Source of the DNA: an uncultured Rhodospirillales bacterium
GTDB taxonomy: Bacteria; Pseudomonadota; Alphaproteobacteria; Acetobacterales; Acetobacteraceae
DNA length: 40,582 nucleotides
Reading direction: 5' to 3'
NCBI GenBank assembly: GCA_903881515.1
Contig: CAIRTN010000021.1
Location: 1-40,582, forward strand
Under the pieces are notes generated by a model that had not been told where the DNA came from, searched no databases, and saw nothing but the letters and a program-made list of their open reading frames with translations. The position numbers were made by a program, and so were the translations under genes. This document shows positions 1 through 8,950 of the stretch, in pieces. Each line of letters starts with the position of its first letter. Positions within the stretch are counted from its first letter, which is position 1.

Positions 1-569
1 GCCTCTGCCGTCAGATCGGCATCGCGCAGACAGGCTGGCAGCGCGTCGGGCAGTTGGGTGCCGAGGGCGCCGCTGAAAAACACCGGCCCCTCCGGCGTCG
101 GGACGGTGGCGACCCAGCCGTCAGGGAGCACCGGGTCGATCTCGTCGGTGCCGGCGCGATGCACCAGCAGGCAGGCTAGATCGCGCTTTGCCGCCAGGAA
201 TGCCAGCGAGGTAGCCAGGCGCGTACCCATAACGCCGTGCAGCACCGCACGGCCGATGCCCAGAGTGCGGGCATCCGCCGTGACAAGATCGAGCGCCGGC
301 GGGCCGCATTCGAACAGGCACTTGCCGCCTGCCTCGGTGCGATGCGTGCCGCCGGCATCACGCCGCCAGGCCGGCGTGGCGCGCGCCGCGCTGGCGCGGA
401 TCGCCGCTTCGCCAAGGCGAAGCAGCGTCAGTGCCGCGCCATGCACCGCCTCGGTCCATGCCAGCATCGTCACTGCGCGTTCGGCGACGCCGTAGGGATA
501 CCCCAGCGCCCGCAGCGTCCAGGTGCCCTCTCGGACGATTTCCGACATGGCGACACGGACGTTGCTCAC
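1..569 (-). CDS. Uncharacterised protein, partial (runs off left edge); possibly DUF3726-like
   Basis: Open minus-strand frame from GTG at 569 (VSNVRVAMSEIVREGTWTLRALGYPYGVAERAVTMLAWTEAVHG...), not in the ORF track because it uses GTG and has no stop in the window. GTGA overlap with the TGA (568-566) of the upstream gene. DUF3726 resemblance is from memory only. Confidence 0.55.
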   Translation of the reverse strand, partial: MSNVRVAMSEIVREGTWTLRALGYPYGVAERAVTMLAWTEAVHGAALTLLRLGEAAIRASAARATPAWRRDAGGTHRTEAGGKCLFECGPPALDLVTADARTLGIGRAVLHGVMGTRLATSLAFLAAKRDLACLLVHRAGTDEIDPVLPDGWVATVPTPEGPVFFSGALGTQLPDALPACLRDADLTAE

Positions 570-2326
570 GACGCGGCCTCCACCAAAGCCGGCTGCCGGG
601 GCAAGGCCCAGTCATCGTCGGTGCCCTCGGCGATCTCCGACGGCAGGCGCATGCCCTGGAAGAACACGCCACGGACGTAGCGGATCGACAGCGGATTGCC
701 GCATTCGATGCCCAGGCTGGCGAGGAAAAAACGGATGAGCTGCGAGGGCAGGAAATCCGCGTCGATCAGGTTGCCGCGGATTTCCGCATAGGGCAGTCCT
801 GCGAGGCACTGCACCCGGGCAACAGCATGGGCGATATCAGGCTGCTCGGCGATCAGGGCTGCAATCTGGGTGGTGTCCTCATGCGCGGCCAGCAGCGCGG
901 CCAGCCGCTGGAACAGTCCGACATGGTCGATGAAGGATTCGAACTCCTCATGCGGGTCCATGCCACGATCGCCGCGACGCTGTTCGCCGTTATCGGCGGA
1001 ATGGTACCAGAAATGCCGCCGCCGGTCGTAAAGGTCGCGCCTGATGCGCAGCGCCCAGTCGTAGCGGCTGCGCAGCAAACCGCGCAGTTCGCCCACCGTC
1101 ATCTCCGGCTTTACGTCGCGCGGCAGCAGGCCGCCGATCGGCAGATAGTCGGCGGCGGCGTCGGCGAAATCGGGATACAGCTCGATCAGCAGCGCATTGA
1201 ACTGTTCTGCGGTTTCGGCGTCGAGCTCGGCAGCGGCCCGGTCAGCGAGACGACCCCAGGGCTGGTCGGTCGGTGCCGCGATTACCCAACCCTGAAGGCG
1301 GGCAAGATTCGCAACGATCACCGGGTGCGGCACGATAAACTCCTCGTTCGGCACCTCGATGGAATTGTAGTAATCGATCGCGCGGTCCAGCAGTTCCAGC
1401 ATGCGGCCGGTCTGAGTGCCGATCGGCTGCATCCGGGCATAGCCGAGCGAGACCTCGCGCACCACCATCCAGGCCGCCACCCAATGCGGCCAGCGTTGCA
1501 GCGCCACGCACATGCCCTGGCCCGAGGAATTGCCAACGCCGATATAGCGCGCGAGTTCGGCGGAAAGCCGGGCGGCGTTCGGAGACCGCGCGGCAGCGAT
1601 GGCGTTGACCAGATCGATCGAAACCTGGCGCACCAGCAGCAGGCCGAAATGGTCGGCGAAAAACGGATGCGCCAACGGATGCCCTGCCGGGTAGCCCTCG
1701 ACCGACATCGTGCCGAAGCGGCCGCTGCCGAGATAGCCGCCATTGCGCAGCAGATAACCGGCGCCGCTGCCGATGATTGCGGGGTCCGGCTGATGCCCGG
1801 CAGCCAGGCTGTCGACCACATGATCGAAAAAACGCACCGAGCGGTTGGCGGGCGTCCAGCCGACGACATCGCCGGTGGTGCGCATATTATCGGCGTCGCG
1901 CGTCTCCAGCATGGCGAACTCGACCGCAATGCGTGCGTCATCGGGTTGCCCGAGGAAGATGGCGCCAAGCATGTCGCGATAGGCACCGTCGGAGCGGCGG
2001 CCAACCTTTTCAACCCCGTCCCAGCGGAACAGCCGGGCGATGTAGGTCATGCGGTGGGCGCCCATGGTGATGTCATAGATGCCGCGCGCCTCGCCCTCGG
2101 CGTCGCAGTCGAAGCTGCGCGCCTCGATGCGCCAGCGATCGCGGATCATGTGGCGGGCGAGCACGCGGGCGAAGCTGACGCGGGTGGATTTCATCGCGCT
2201 GAGCGCGGCCGGCGTCATGCAGTCCGCTTCCGGGCGCATCCAGGGTGCCAGCCGCGCGGGGCCGTCAGGGCCGAGAAAGCGAACGGCGACGTCGCGGAGA
2301 AAATCGGGCAGCGCGGGCATTGTCAT
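566..2326 (-). CDS. Conserved-looking hypothetical protein, about 586 aa
   Basis: ORF 566..2365; likely start MTMPALPDFLRD at 2326, just overlapping/adjacent to the preceding AKR stop (2330-2328). No family recognised. Confidence 0.75.
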   Translation of the reverse strand: MTMPALPDFLRDVAVRFLGPDGPARLAPWMRPEADCMTPAALSAMKSTRVSFARVLARHMIRDRWRIEARSFDCDAEGEARGIYDITMGAHRMTYIARLFRWDGVEKVGRRSDGAYRDMLGAIFLGQPDDARIAVEFAMLETRDADNMRTTGDVVGWTPANRSVRFFDHVVDSLAAGHQPDPAIIGSGAGYLLRNGGYLGSGRFGTMSVEGYPAGHPLAHPFFADHFGLLLVRQVSIDLVNAIAAARSPNAARLSAELARYIGVGNSSGQGMCVALQRWPHWVAAWMVVREVSLGYARMQPIGTQTGRMLELLDRAIDYYNSIEVPNEEFIVPHPVIVANLARLQGWVIAAPTDQPWGRLADRAAAELDAETAEQFNALLIELYPDFADAAADYLPIGGLLPRDVKPEMTVGELRGLLRSRYDWALRIRRDLYDRRRHFWYHSADNGEQRRGDRGMDPHEEFESFIDHVGLFQRLAALLAAHEDTTQIAALIAEQPDIAHAVARVQCLAGLPYAEIRGNLIDADFLPSQLIRFFLASLGIECGNPLSIRYVRGVFFQGMRLPSEIAEGTDDDWALPRQPALVEAAS

Positions 2327-2327
2327 G

Positions 2328-3302
2328 TCAGCTCCGGTGCGGACGCGGCAGGTAGGGCGATTCAAGCGCAGAGCATTCTTCAGCAGTCAGGCGGATATCG
2401 AGTGCGGCAACCGCCTGGTCGACCTGTTCGAGCCGTGTCGCACCAATGATCGGCGAGGTGATACCTGGGCGCGACAGCACCCAGGCCAACGCGATCTGCG
2501 CCGGTGTAACCCCTCGCGCGACCGCCACCGCCGTCACTGCGTCGACGACCGTCTCGTCGGAGGCGCGACCATAGAGTTTGTAGGTAAAATCGTCGGTTTT
2601 CGCGCGTTCGGTCCGGCTGCCCTCCTCCCGGCGGCCGCGGCCGCACAGAAAGCCTCGTGCCATCGGGCTGTAGGGGATCAGCCCGATCCCCTCGGCGCGG
2701 CAATACGGCAACAATTCGCGCTCGTCCTCGCGCCACAGCAGGTTGTAGTGATTTTGCACCGAGACGAAGCGGCTACGCTGATGGGTCGCGGCATGTGCCT
2801 GCGCGGAGGCAAACTGCCAGAACGGCATGTCGGTAATGCCGACATAGAGCACCTTGCCGGAGCGGATCAGCGCGTCGTAAGCGTCCATCATCTCGGCGAG
2901 GTCGGTCGCCGGGTCCCAGATATGGGTCTGGTAGATATCGATATGATCGGTGCGCAAGCGGCGCAGTGAGGCATCGACAGCGGCGAACAGGTGCTTGCGC
3001 GAATAACCGCGGTCATTCGCCCCTTTGCCCATCGGGTTGCCTGCCTTGGTGGCGATCACCAGCGCGTCGCGCGAACCGGCCTCGGCCACCAGCGTGCCGA
3101 CGATCTCCTCGCTGAGACCGTTCGAGTAGTAGTCGCAGGTGTCGATCACGCTGATCCCCGCATCGAGCGCGCGACGGAAGATCGCTCGCGCATCATCGAG
3201 CGCGAGCACCCAGGAACGCCAGGTCGTATCGCCAAAGCCCATCGCGCCGAGCGAGAGACGGGAAACGCGCAGGCTGGAGCGGCCGAGCCGGAGATGCTGC
3301 AT
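2328..3302 (-). CDS. Aldo/keto reductase
   Basis: MQHLRLGRSSLRVSRLSLGAMGFG; D..Y (DTCDYYSNG), K (ATKAGNP), H (YQTHIWD) and C-terminal LAWVLSRPGITSPIIGATRLEQV typical of AKRs. Upstream 26 aa of the ORF judged non-coding. Confidence 0.93.
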   Translation of the reverse strand: MQHLRLGRSSLRVSRLSLGAMGFGDTTWRSWVLALDDARAIFRRALDAGISVIDTCDYYSNGLSEEIVGTLVAEAGSRDALVIATKAGNPMGKGANDRGYSRKHLFAAVDASLRRLRTDHIDIYQTHIWDPATDLAEMMDAYDALIRSGKVLYVGITDMPFWQFASAQAHAATHQRSRFVSVQNHYNLLWREDERELLPYCRAEGIGLIPYSPMARGFLCGRGRREEGSRTERAKTDDFTYKLYGRASDETVVDAVTAVAVARGVTPAQIALAWVLSRPGITSPIIGATRLEQVDQAVAALDIRLTAEECSALESPYLPRPHRS

Positions 3303-3312
3303 GGCGATGTCC

Positions 3313-3897
3313 TTAGCCACCCGCTGCCATTTCCGCGGCGTCGAGATAGCGATCCCCGATCCGCGGATGCAGCCGGCCACCGGTGGAGCCGCCCAGCACG
3401 ATGACGATCTCGTCCGGCGCCGGCGCGTCGGAGATGGCGAATTGCAGCGAGATGAAATGCGAGCGGGTGCCGCCGTCGATCTTGTGCGTCATAGGCACCA
3501 CGATCGAACCGCCCGGTGCAATGCGCGTGTTGGTGAAGCTGAGGAAATTCTTGCCCTCGGCTGCCTCGCGGTAAAGGTTGCCGAAGCGCAGCGTGTGGAT
3601 CAGCCCCGCGCCATGCTCGATCTCGCCCGATGTGCCCACCAGGGCCGCCTTGCCACAGGCCTGGATGTTACCTGGTCCGCCGGCCTCCGCGATGATCAGC
3701 GCGCTGAGATGCCGCGCGAGCCCGGGCGCGATGGCCAGGATTTCCGGCCGCAGGTTTTCGACAAAGCCGCGTCCGGCCCATGGATTTTCGATCACCACCG
3801 CCGCGGCGATCATGCGCACCGGCTGTGCGCCCACGCGCCCGCCCTCGATGCGGATATCCTCGACGTAGCGAACGGTCTTGCGAATCTTGGCGTCCAT
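3313..3897 (-). CDS. Amino acid synthesis (AA_synth / DUF1185) family protein
   Basis: 194 aa; IRKTVRYVEDIRIEGG...ENPWAGRGFVEDL-like...GGPGNIQACGKAALVGTSGEIEHGAGLIHTLRFGN; matches my recollection of this family. Confidence 0.8.
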   Translation of the reverse strand: MDAKIRKTVRYVEDIRIEGGRVGAQPVRMIAAAVVIENPWAGRGFVENLRPEILAIAPGLARHLSALIIAEAGGPGNIQACGKAALVGTSGEIEHGAGLIHTLRFGNLYREAAEGKNFLSFTNTRIAPGGSIVVPMTHKIDGGTRSHFISLQFAISDAPAPDEIVIVLGGSTGGRLHPRIGDRYLDAAEMAAGG

Positions 3898-3912
3898 TTC
3901 CAGGTCCTCTCT

Positions 3913-4599
3913 TTATGTTCCGGCGGCGAGCAGCATCGCGATGGCGGCGTCGCGCGCATTGCGCAGATGCCGCACGCAGGCCGCGTGTGCCGCGTCAGGG
4001 TCGCGGGTGCGCAAGGCCTCGGCGATGGCATGCATTTCACCCAGGCTGGTCTCGGTGCGCCCGGTGTTGGACAGCGAGGTCGCGCGCAGGATGGCGACGC
4101 GTGCGCGCAACTGCAGCGCCATGTCATGCAGCACCGGGTTGCCGCCGCCCAACATCAGCGCATCATAGAACCGCGCTTTGGCCAGCAGCGTGGCGGCGCG
4201 ATTATCCTCGGCGGTGGCCAGATCAAGCGCCACAAGCGCCTGGTCCAGGCGATCCTGATCGGCAGTGGTCGCGGTGGTGGCGAAATTGCGGCAGGCCAGA
4301 CCCTCGACCGCCTCGCGTGCCTCGTAGACCTGCGCCGCTTCCGTCGCGCTCAGCCGGGCGACGGAAGGGCCGCGCGCGGTGGTGGCGCGCACCAGCCCCT
4401 CGGTCTCCAGGCTGCGCAGGGCTTCACGCACCAGGGTGCGGCTGACGCCAAGGCGTGCGCAGAGGTCGCGCTCAACCAGACGCTCACCGGGCGCGAACCG
4501 CCCCTCGACGATGGCACGGCGCAGCGTGGTCAGCGTCTGGCCGCGCAGCGTGGTGGTCGGCCGCGAGACCCGCAGCGAGGCCGTGCGCGCCGCCGCCAT
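3913..4599 (-). CDS. GntR-family transcriptional regulator, FCD/FadR subfamily
   Basis: N-terminal wHTH (LRRAIVEGRFAPGERLVERDLCARLGVSRTLVREALRSLETEGLV) plus alpha-helical FCD C-terminus. Start overlaps SBP stop by 1 nt (TGATG). Confidence 0.92.
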   Translation of the reverse strand: MAAARTASLRVSRPTTTLRGQTLTTLRRAIVEGRFAPGERLVERDLCARLGVSRTLVREALRSLETEGLVRATTARGPSVARLSATEAAQVYEAREAVEGLACRNFATTATTADQDRLDQALVALDLATAEDNRAATLLAKARFYDALMLGGGNPVLHDMALQLRARVAILRATSLSNTGRTETSLGEMHAIAEALRTRDPDAAHAACVRHLRNARDAAIAMLLAAGT

Positions 4600-6149
4600 C
4601 AGGCCGCTTTCCAGACGCTGCGGAAGCGGGGGATCTGATCGGGAATCCAGACGAAATCACGCACCTTGTCGACCATGGCGGCATATTCCGCGCCGAAGAT
4701 CAGCGGCGCCACCGGCAGATCGGCCACGATCAGCCGCTGCGCATCGGAGTACAGCCGCTTGCGCAGATCGACGTCGTACGTCGCGCGCGCGGTGTCCAGC
4801 AGCCGGTCAACCTCCGGGTTCTGATATTTCGTGGTGTTCGCGAAACCCTTGCTGTGGAACAGGATATACATCAGCCCGTCCGGGTCTGGCCGCTGCACCC
4901 AGCGCGTCGGCGTCAGATTCGTGGTGCCATCCACCACGCGGCCATACCATTCGCTGGCACCGACGGTCTGCAGCGTGACCTTGATGCCGGCCTCGGCCAG
5001 TTGTTCCTGCAGCAACTGGTTGAGCTGCTGAAAGGCGGCCACCTGTGGCGTCGACAGCACGAAACTGAACCCGTTCGGATAGCCGGCCTCGGTCAGCAGC
5101 GCGCGGGCCCGTGCCGGGTCATGCGCCGGCGCCTTGATCGAGGGATCGTTCCACCACAGCCCCTCCGGGGTCGGGCCATCCGAAACCGTGCCCTTGCCGC
5201 GCATGACGATGTCGTTCAGCCGCTGCCGATCGATGGCGTGGGCGAAAGCCTGCCGCAGCTTCGCGTTGTCGAATGGTGGCGTGTTGACGTGCCATTGCAG
5301 AAAATACCAGCGCCCTAGCGTGATCGGCTTCAGCGCGATGCCCGGCTTGCCGTCGATGACGCGGATATCCTGCGGCGAAAGCTCCATCACCACGTCCAAC
5401 TCGCCAGTCAGCAACCGCTGCGTGCCAACAACAGCGCCGGCGAGATCGCGAAACACCACGCTGTCCAGATAGGGCAGCCCCGCCTCCCAATAGGCCGGAT
5501 TGCGCTCCAGCGTCAGCGCGCTGCCGCGCACCCAGGACTTCCACAGGAACGCGCCGGTGCCGACCGGGGCGTTGGCGAAGTCCTTGCCCAGCTTCTCATA
5601 GGCGGTGGGCGACACCATGAAGCCGGCCCGCTCGCCCAGCAGGCTGAACAGGCCGGGATACGGCTCCTTCAGGTTGAACACGACGGTGAGCTTGCCCGTC
5701 GCCTCCACCGCCGCGATCACCGGGGCCAGCAACTCGCGCTGTGGCGAGGCTGTTGCCGGGTCGAGCCGTTTGTCGATGTTCCATTTTACCACGGCGGCGT
5801 CGAACGGGGTGCCGTCCTGGAAGTTGATGCCTGGATGCAGCTGGAACGTAACCGATTTTCCATCGGGCGAAACGTTCCAACTATCGGCAAGCTCTGGCTG
5901 GATCGAGAAATCGGGGCCGTATTTCACCAACGTGTTGAACACCAGGTAGAGCACCTGGCGCTCGCTGAACTGCACAGAGTAGATCGGATCGAAGGTGCGG
6001 GCATCGTTGTTGATGCCGACATTCAGCGCGCCGCCTTTGCGGGGTGACCCCGTCTGAGCGCGTGCCGTGCCGGCCAGCCCGAGCGCCGTGGCACCGGCGA
6101 GCACGCTACGACGGGGGAGCGAGGGTTGGGGCATCGTGGCCTCCTTCAT
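4599..6149 (-). CDS. ABC transporter substrate-binding protein, family 5 (peptide/nickel type)
   Basis: Tat/Sec-like leader (MPQPSLPRRSVLAGATALGLAGTARAQ), NNDARTFDPIYSVQFSER...LHPGINFQDGTPFDAAVVKWN; SBP_bac_5 signatures. Confidence 0.94.
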   Translation of the reverse strand: MKEATMPQPSLPRRSVLAGATALGLAGTARAQTGSPRKGGALNVGINNDARTFDPIYSVQFSERQVLYLVFNTLVKYGPDFSIQPELADSWNVSPDGKSVTFQLHPGINFQDGTPFDAAVVKWNIDKRLDPATASPQRELLAPVIAAVEATGKLTVVFNLKEPYPGLFSLLGERAGFMVSPTAYEKLGKDFANAPVGTGAFLWKSWVRGSALTLERNPAYWEAGLPYLDSVVFRDLAGAVVGTQRLLTGELDVVMELSPQDIRVIDGKPGIALKPITLGRWYFLQWHVNTPPFDNAKLRQAFAHAIDRQRLNDIVMRGKGTVSDGPTPEGLWWNDPSIKAPAHDPARARALLTEAGYPNGFSFVLSTPQVAAFQQLNQLLQEQLAEAGIKVTLQTVGASEWYGRVVDGTTNLTPTRWVQRPDPDGLMYILFHSKGFANTTKYQNPEVDRLLDTARATYDVDLRKRLYSDAQRLIVADLPVAPLIFGAEYAAMVDKVRDFVWIPDQIPRFRSVWKAA

Positions 6150-6931
6150 TTGAACGACGTTCCGACGACGTAGAACCCCATCACCGTCAGCGTCACCGCG
6201 GCGCCGGGTGCCAGGCTCATGAATGGATTGATCGAGAGATAGTCGAATCCGCTGCGCACCATGCCGCCCCAGTCGGGCATCGGTGGCGGCAAGCCGAGTC
6301 CGAGAAAGCTGAGGCTGGCCGAGGTGAAAATCGCCACCGAGACGCTGACGGCGAATTGCGCGGCGATCACGCGCAGGATGTTCGGCAGCACATGCCGCCG
6401 GATGATCCAGCCATGGCTGCCGCCGACCGCGCGCGCCGCCTCGACAAACAGCGCCTCACGCACCGCCAGCGCCTGGCCACGCACCAGCCGCGCCACCGGC
6501 GGCCACATCACGAAGCCAAGCACCAGCACCAGATTGCGCAACGTCGCGCCGACCATCGCGGTGATGATCAGCGCGAGGATCAGGCCGGGCAGGGCGATGA
6601 ACAGATCGATCACGCCGACCACCAGCAGGTCGATCCGCCCGCGCATATAGCCGCCGGCCAGCCCGATCGGCACACCGATCAGCATCGCCACGCAAGCCGC
6701 GCCGAAGCCGATCAGCAACGAGGGCTGCGCGCCATGCATCACCCGGCTGAAGATGTCGCGGCCCAGATCGTCGGTTCCGAACAGATTGGCCAGGCTCGGC
6801 AGGTCCAGCATATCCACGCCGGAGCGGTTGGGGTCGGCCGGCGCAAGCAAGGGGGCGAACACCGCGAGCAGCACCGCCACCGCGATCACCGTGCAGCCGA
6901 ACGCCCGCTGAAGGGAGGGATGCCGCATCAT
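6146..6931 (-). CDS. ABC transporter permease, DppC-like
   Basis: 261 aa; LFGTDDLGRDIFSRVMHGAQPSLLIG and EAARAVGGSHGWIIRRHVLPN EAA-type loop; 4-nt overlaps with neighbours. Confidence 0.93.
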   Translation of the reverse strand: MMRHPSLQRAFGCTVIAVAVLLAVFAPLLAPADPNRSGVDMLDLPSLANLFGTDDLGRDIFSRVMHGAQPSLLIGFGAACVAMLIGVPIGLAGGYMRGRIDLLVVGVIDLFIALPGLILALIITAMVGATLRNLVLVLGFVMWPPVARLVRGQALAVREALFVEAARAVGGSHGWIIRRHVLPNILRVIAAQFAVSVSVAIFTSASLSFLGLGLPPPMPDWGGMVRSGFDYLSINPFMSLAPGAAVTLTVMGFYVVGTSFK

Positions 6932-7866
6932 TCGTGACGGATCTGTGGGTTGGCTAGGCTGTAGGCGATATCCGCCAGCAGGTTCATCGTCACCACGCCA
7001 ACGACGATCATCACCCCGACGGCGAGCATTACGGGAAAATCATGCCCGGCGATGGCGGAAACAAACAGCCGCCCGGTCCCCGGCATGGAAAAAATCGTCT
7101 CGGTCACCACGGCCCCGCCGGTCAATTGCCCGAGCGAAATGCCGACAAAAGTAATCACCGGCAGGATGGCATTCGGCATCGCATGGCGAAACGCCACGCG
7201 CCACTCGCCCAGCCCCTTTGCGCGGGCGACCCGCATGAACATGCGCTCGCAAACATCGCGGTACTCTGCGCGGTAGACGATGCTGAACACCCCGAAATAA
7301 TAGGCCGACAGCGTCAGCACCGGCAGCAGGATGTGCTGTAAATGGCTGAGCGCACCCTCCGACCACGACACCCAGCCCGTCGAGGGCAGCCAGCCGAGGC
7401 CAACGGAGAATGCCAGGATCAGCGAGATGCCGATCATGAAATTCGGCACCGTGACCCCGATCAGGATCGCCGCCGTACTGGCCGCACCCACTAGCCGGCG
7501 CGCCACCGGTGCGGTGCTGCTGCCGACCGCAAGGACCACCGCCAGCAGGATCGAGAACACGGTGAGTTCCAGCGTCACCGGCACGCAATCGGCGATCGCG
7601 GCGGCCACGCTTTGGCGAGTGATAAAGGAGCGGCCGAAATCGCCTTGCAAGGCGTGTCCGATCCAGGTGCCGAATTGCTCGATCGGCGGTCGGTCAAAGC
7701 CATATTGCGTATTCAACGCCGCGACCGCGGCGGGACTGGCATCCTCGCCGAGCATCATGGCGGCAGGGGAGCCGAGCAATGTCGTGACGCTGAAAAACAG
7801 CAGGGCGGAGATGGCGAGCACATTCACCGCCATCATCGCCAACCGGGTCAGAATCAGCCGTCCCAT
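6928..7866 (-). CDS. ABC transporter permease, DppB-like
   Basis: 312 aa; ISLILAFSVGLGWLPSTGW, RVARAKGLGEWRVAFRHAMPNAILPVITFVG, ETIFSMPGTGRLFVSAI. Confidence 0.94.
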   Translation of the reverse strand: MGRLILTRLAMMAVNVLAISALLFFSVTTLLGSPAAMMLGEDASPAAVAALNTQYGFDRPPIEQFGTWIGHALQGDFGRSFITRQSVAAAIADCVPVTLELTVFSILLAVVLAVGSSTAPVARRLVGAASTAAILIGVTVPNFMIGISLILAFSVGLGWLPSTGWVSWSEGALSHLQHILLPVLTLSAYYFGVFSIVYRAEYRDVCERMFMRVARAKGLGEWRVAFRHAMPNAILPVITFVGISLGQLTGGAVVTETIFSMPGTGRLFVSAIAGHDFPVMLAVGVMIVVGVVTMNLLADIAYSLANPQIRHE

Positions 7867-7953
7867 CGACCATCATCGGACGTGGGAACACGAAGCGACA
7901 AACAGCTGGATGACGTCTGGAAGATGGTGCCCCCGCCCGCTCTTATTGTATTA

Positions 7954-7963
7954 TGGTATACCA
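7954..7963. promoter_or_regulatory. Candidate GntR/FCD operator (TGGTATACCA)
   Basis: Perfect 10-bp palindrome in an AT-rich stretch (TATTGTATTATGGTATACCAAATAC) between divergent start codons at 7866 (-) and ~8020 (+). Confidence 0.55.
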
Positions 7964-8019
7964 AATACCGCATGACGCTGTAAAGTTGCATCGACCGAAT
8001 TCAGGGGGATTTGCCGTCG

Positions 8020-8835
8020 ATGACGCCGTCCACAAATGTTGCTGAGCACGAGTTGCAGCGCGGCGCCGGTCGCCCGGCCCTATTTTATCGCGTCTCCGGC
8101 GAGGGGCGACCGGTGTTGCTGATCCACGGCGTCGGCGCCGATGGCGGCAGTTGGACTCCGATTGCCGCAGCACTCGCCGGCAGCTTTCGCGTGCTGTGGC
8201 CGGACCTGCGCGGGCACGGCCGCTCCGGCCCGATCCGCGATCCGATCACGCTCGACTCCTTTGTTGAAGACGTCCTCGACGTGATGGACGCCGAAGGCGT
8301 GGGGTGCGCCGACGTGGTCGGTTTTTCCCTCGGCGGCATGATCGCGCAGGCCTTGGCGCTCGATCACCCCGCGCGCGTGGATCGCCTGGTGATCGTCAGT
8401 GCCGTGGCCGGGCGCACCGAGGATGAGCGCGCCCGCGTCCGCAGCCGGCTGGAGATTCTGCGCAACGCAGGCATCGGCGCGATCACCGGCGCGGCACAGG
8501 ACCGCTGGTTCTCCGATGCGTTTCTCGCAGCCCACCCCGAGCGCGTGGCCGAGCGTATGGCCCAGCTGAAGGCGAATGACCCTGAATCCTACAAGGCCGC
8601 CTACACGGTATTTTCCACCAGCGATCTGGGCGACCGGCTGCACGGCATCGCGCACCCGACACTCGTCGTCACCGGCGAGCACGACATCGGCTCCAACACG
8701 CGCATGGCTCGCTTCATGCGCGACCAGATCGCCGGCGCGCAGTTGGAAATCCTGCCCGGCCTGAAGCACAGCGTTCTGGTCGAGGCGCCCCAGCGAATTG
8801 CCGAGCTGACAGAAATCTTTCTGTGCCGATCCTGA
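8020..8835 (+). CDS. Alpha/beta hydrolase (3-oxoadipate enol-lactonase-like)
   Basis: ORF from TTG 8011; ATG at 8020 with AGGGGG upstream. LLIHGVGADGGSW, nucleophile elbow GFSLGG, LPGLKHSVLVEAP. Confidence 0.9.
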   Translation: MTPSTNVAEHELQRGAGRPALFYRVSGEGRPVLLIHGVGADGGSWTPIAAALAGSFRVLWPDLRGHGRSGPIRDPITLDSFVEDVLDVMDAEGVGCADVVGFSLGGMIAQALALDHPARVDRLVIVSAVAGRTEDERARVRSRLEILRNAGIGAITGAAQDRWFSDAFLAAHPERVAERMAQLKANDPESYKAAYTVFSTSDLGDRLHGIAHPTLVVTGEHDIGSNTRMARFMRDQIAGAQLEILPGLKHSVLVEAPQRIAELTEIFLCRS

Positions 8836-8855
8836 CATAGCCAAACCCAATGAGC

Positions 8856-8880
8856 CGGCGGTGCCAGATTGACACCGCCG
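8856..8880. terminator. Inverted repeat CGGCGGTGccagattgaCACCGCCG (terminator or operator)
   Basis: 8-bp perfect arms, continuing as CA/TG after one mismatch; 20 bp after hydrolase stop and ~70 bp before the SBP start. No U tract. Confidence 0.4.
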
Positions 8881-8950
8881 CGGCATCGGCATCAAATTGA
8901 CGTATCAACTCGCTACAAGCCGGACCAACCGGCAAATCGGGAGGAATGCC

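Noticed and set aside
431-2449. 672-aa plus-strand ORF
   Set aside because: Antisense to the coupled minus-strand operon; shadow composition.
3139-4638. 499-aa plus-strand ORF
   Set aside because: Antisense to the AA_synth and GntR genes, both with recognisable family sequence.
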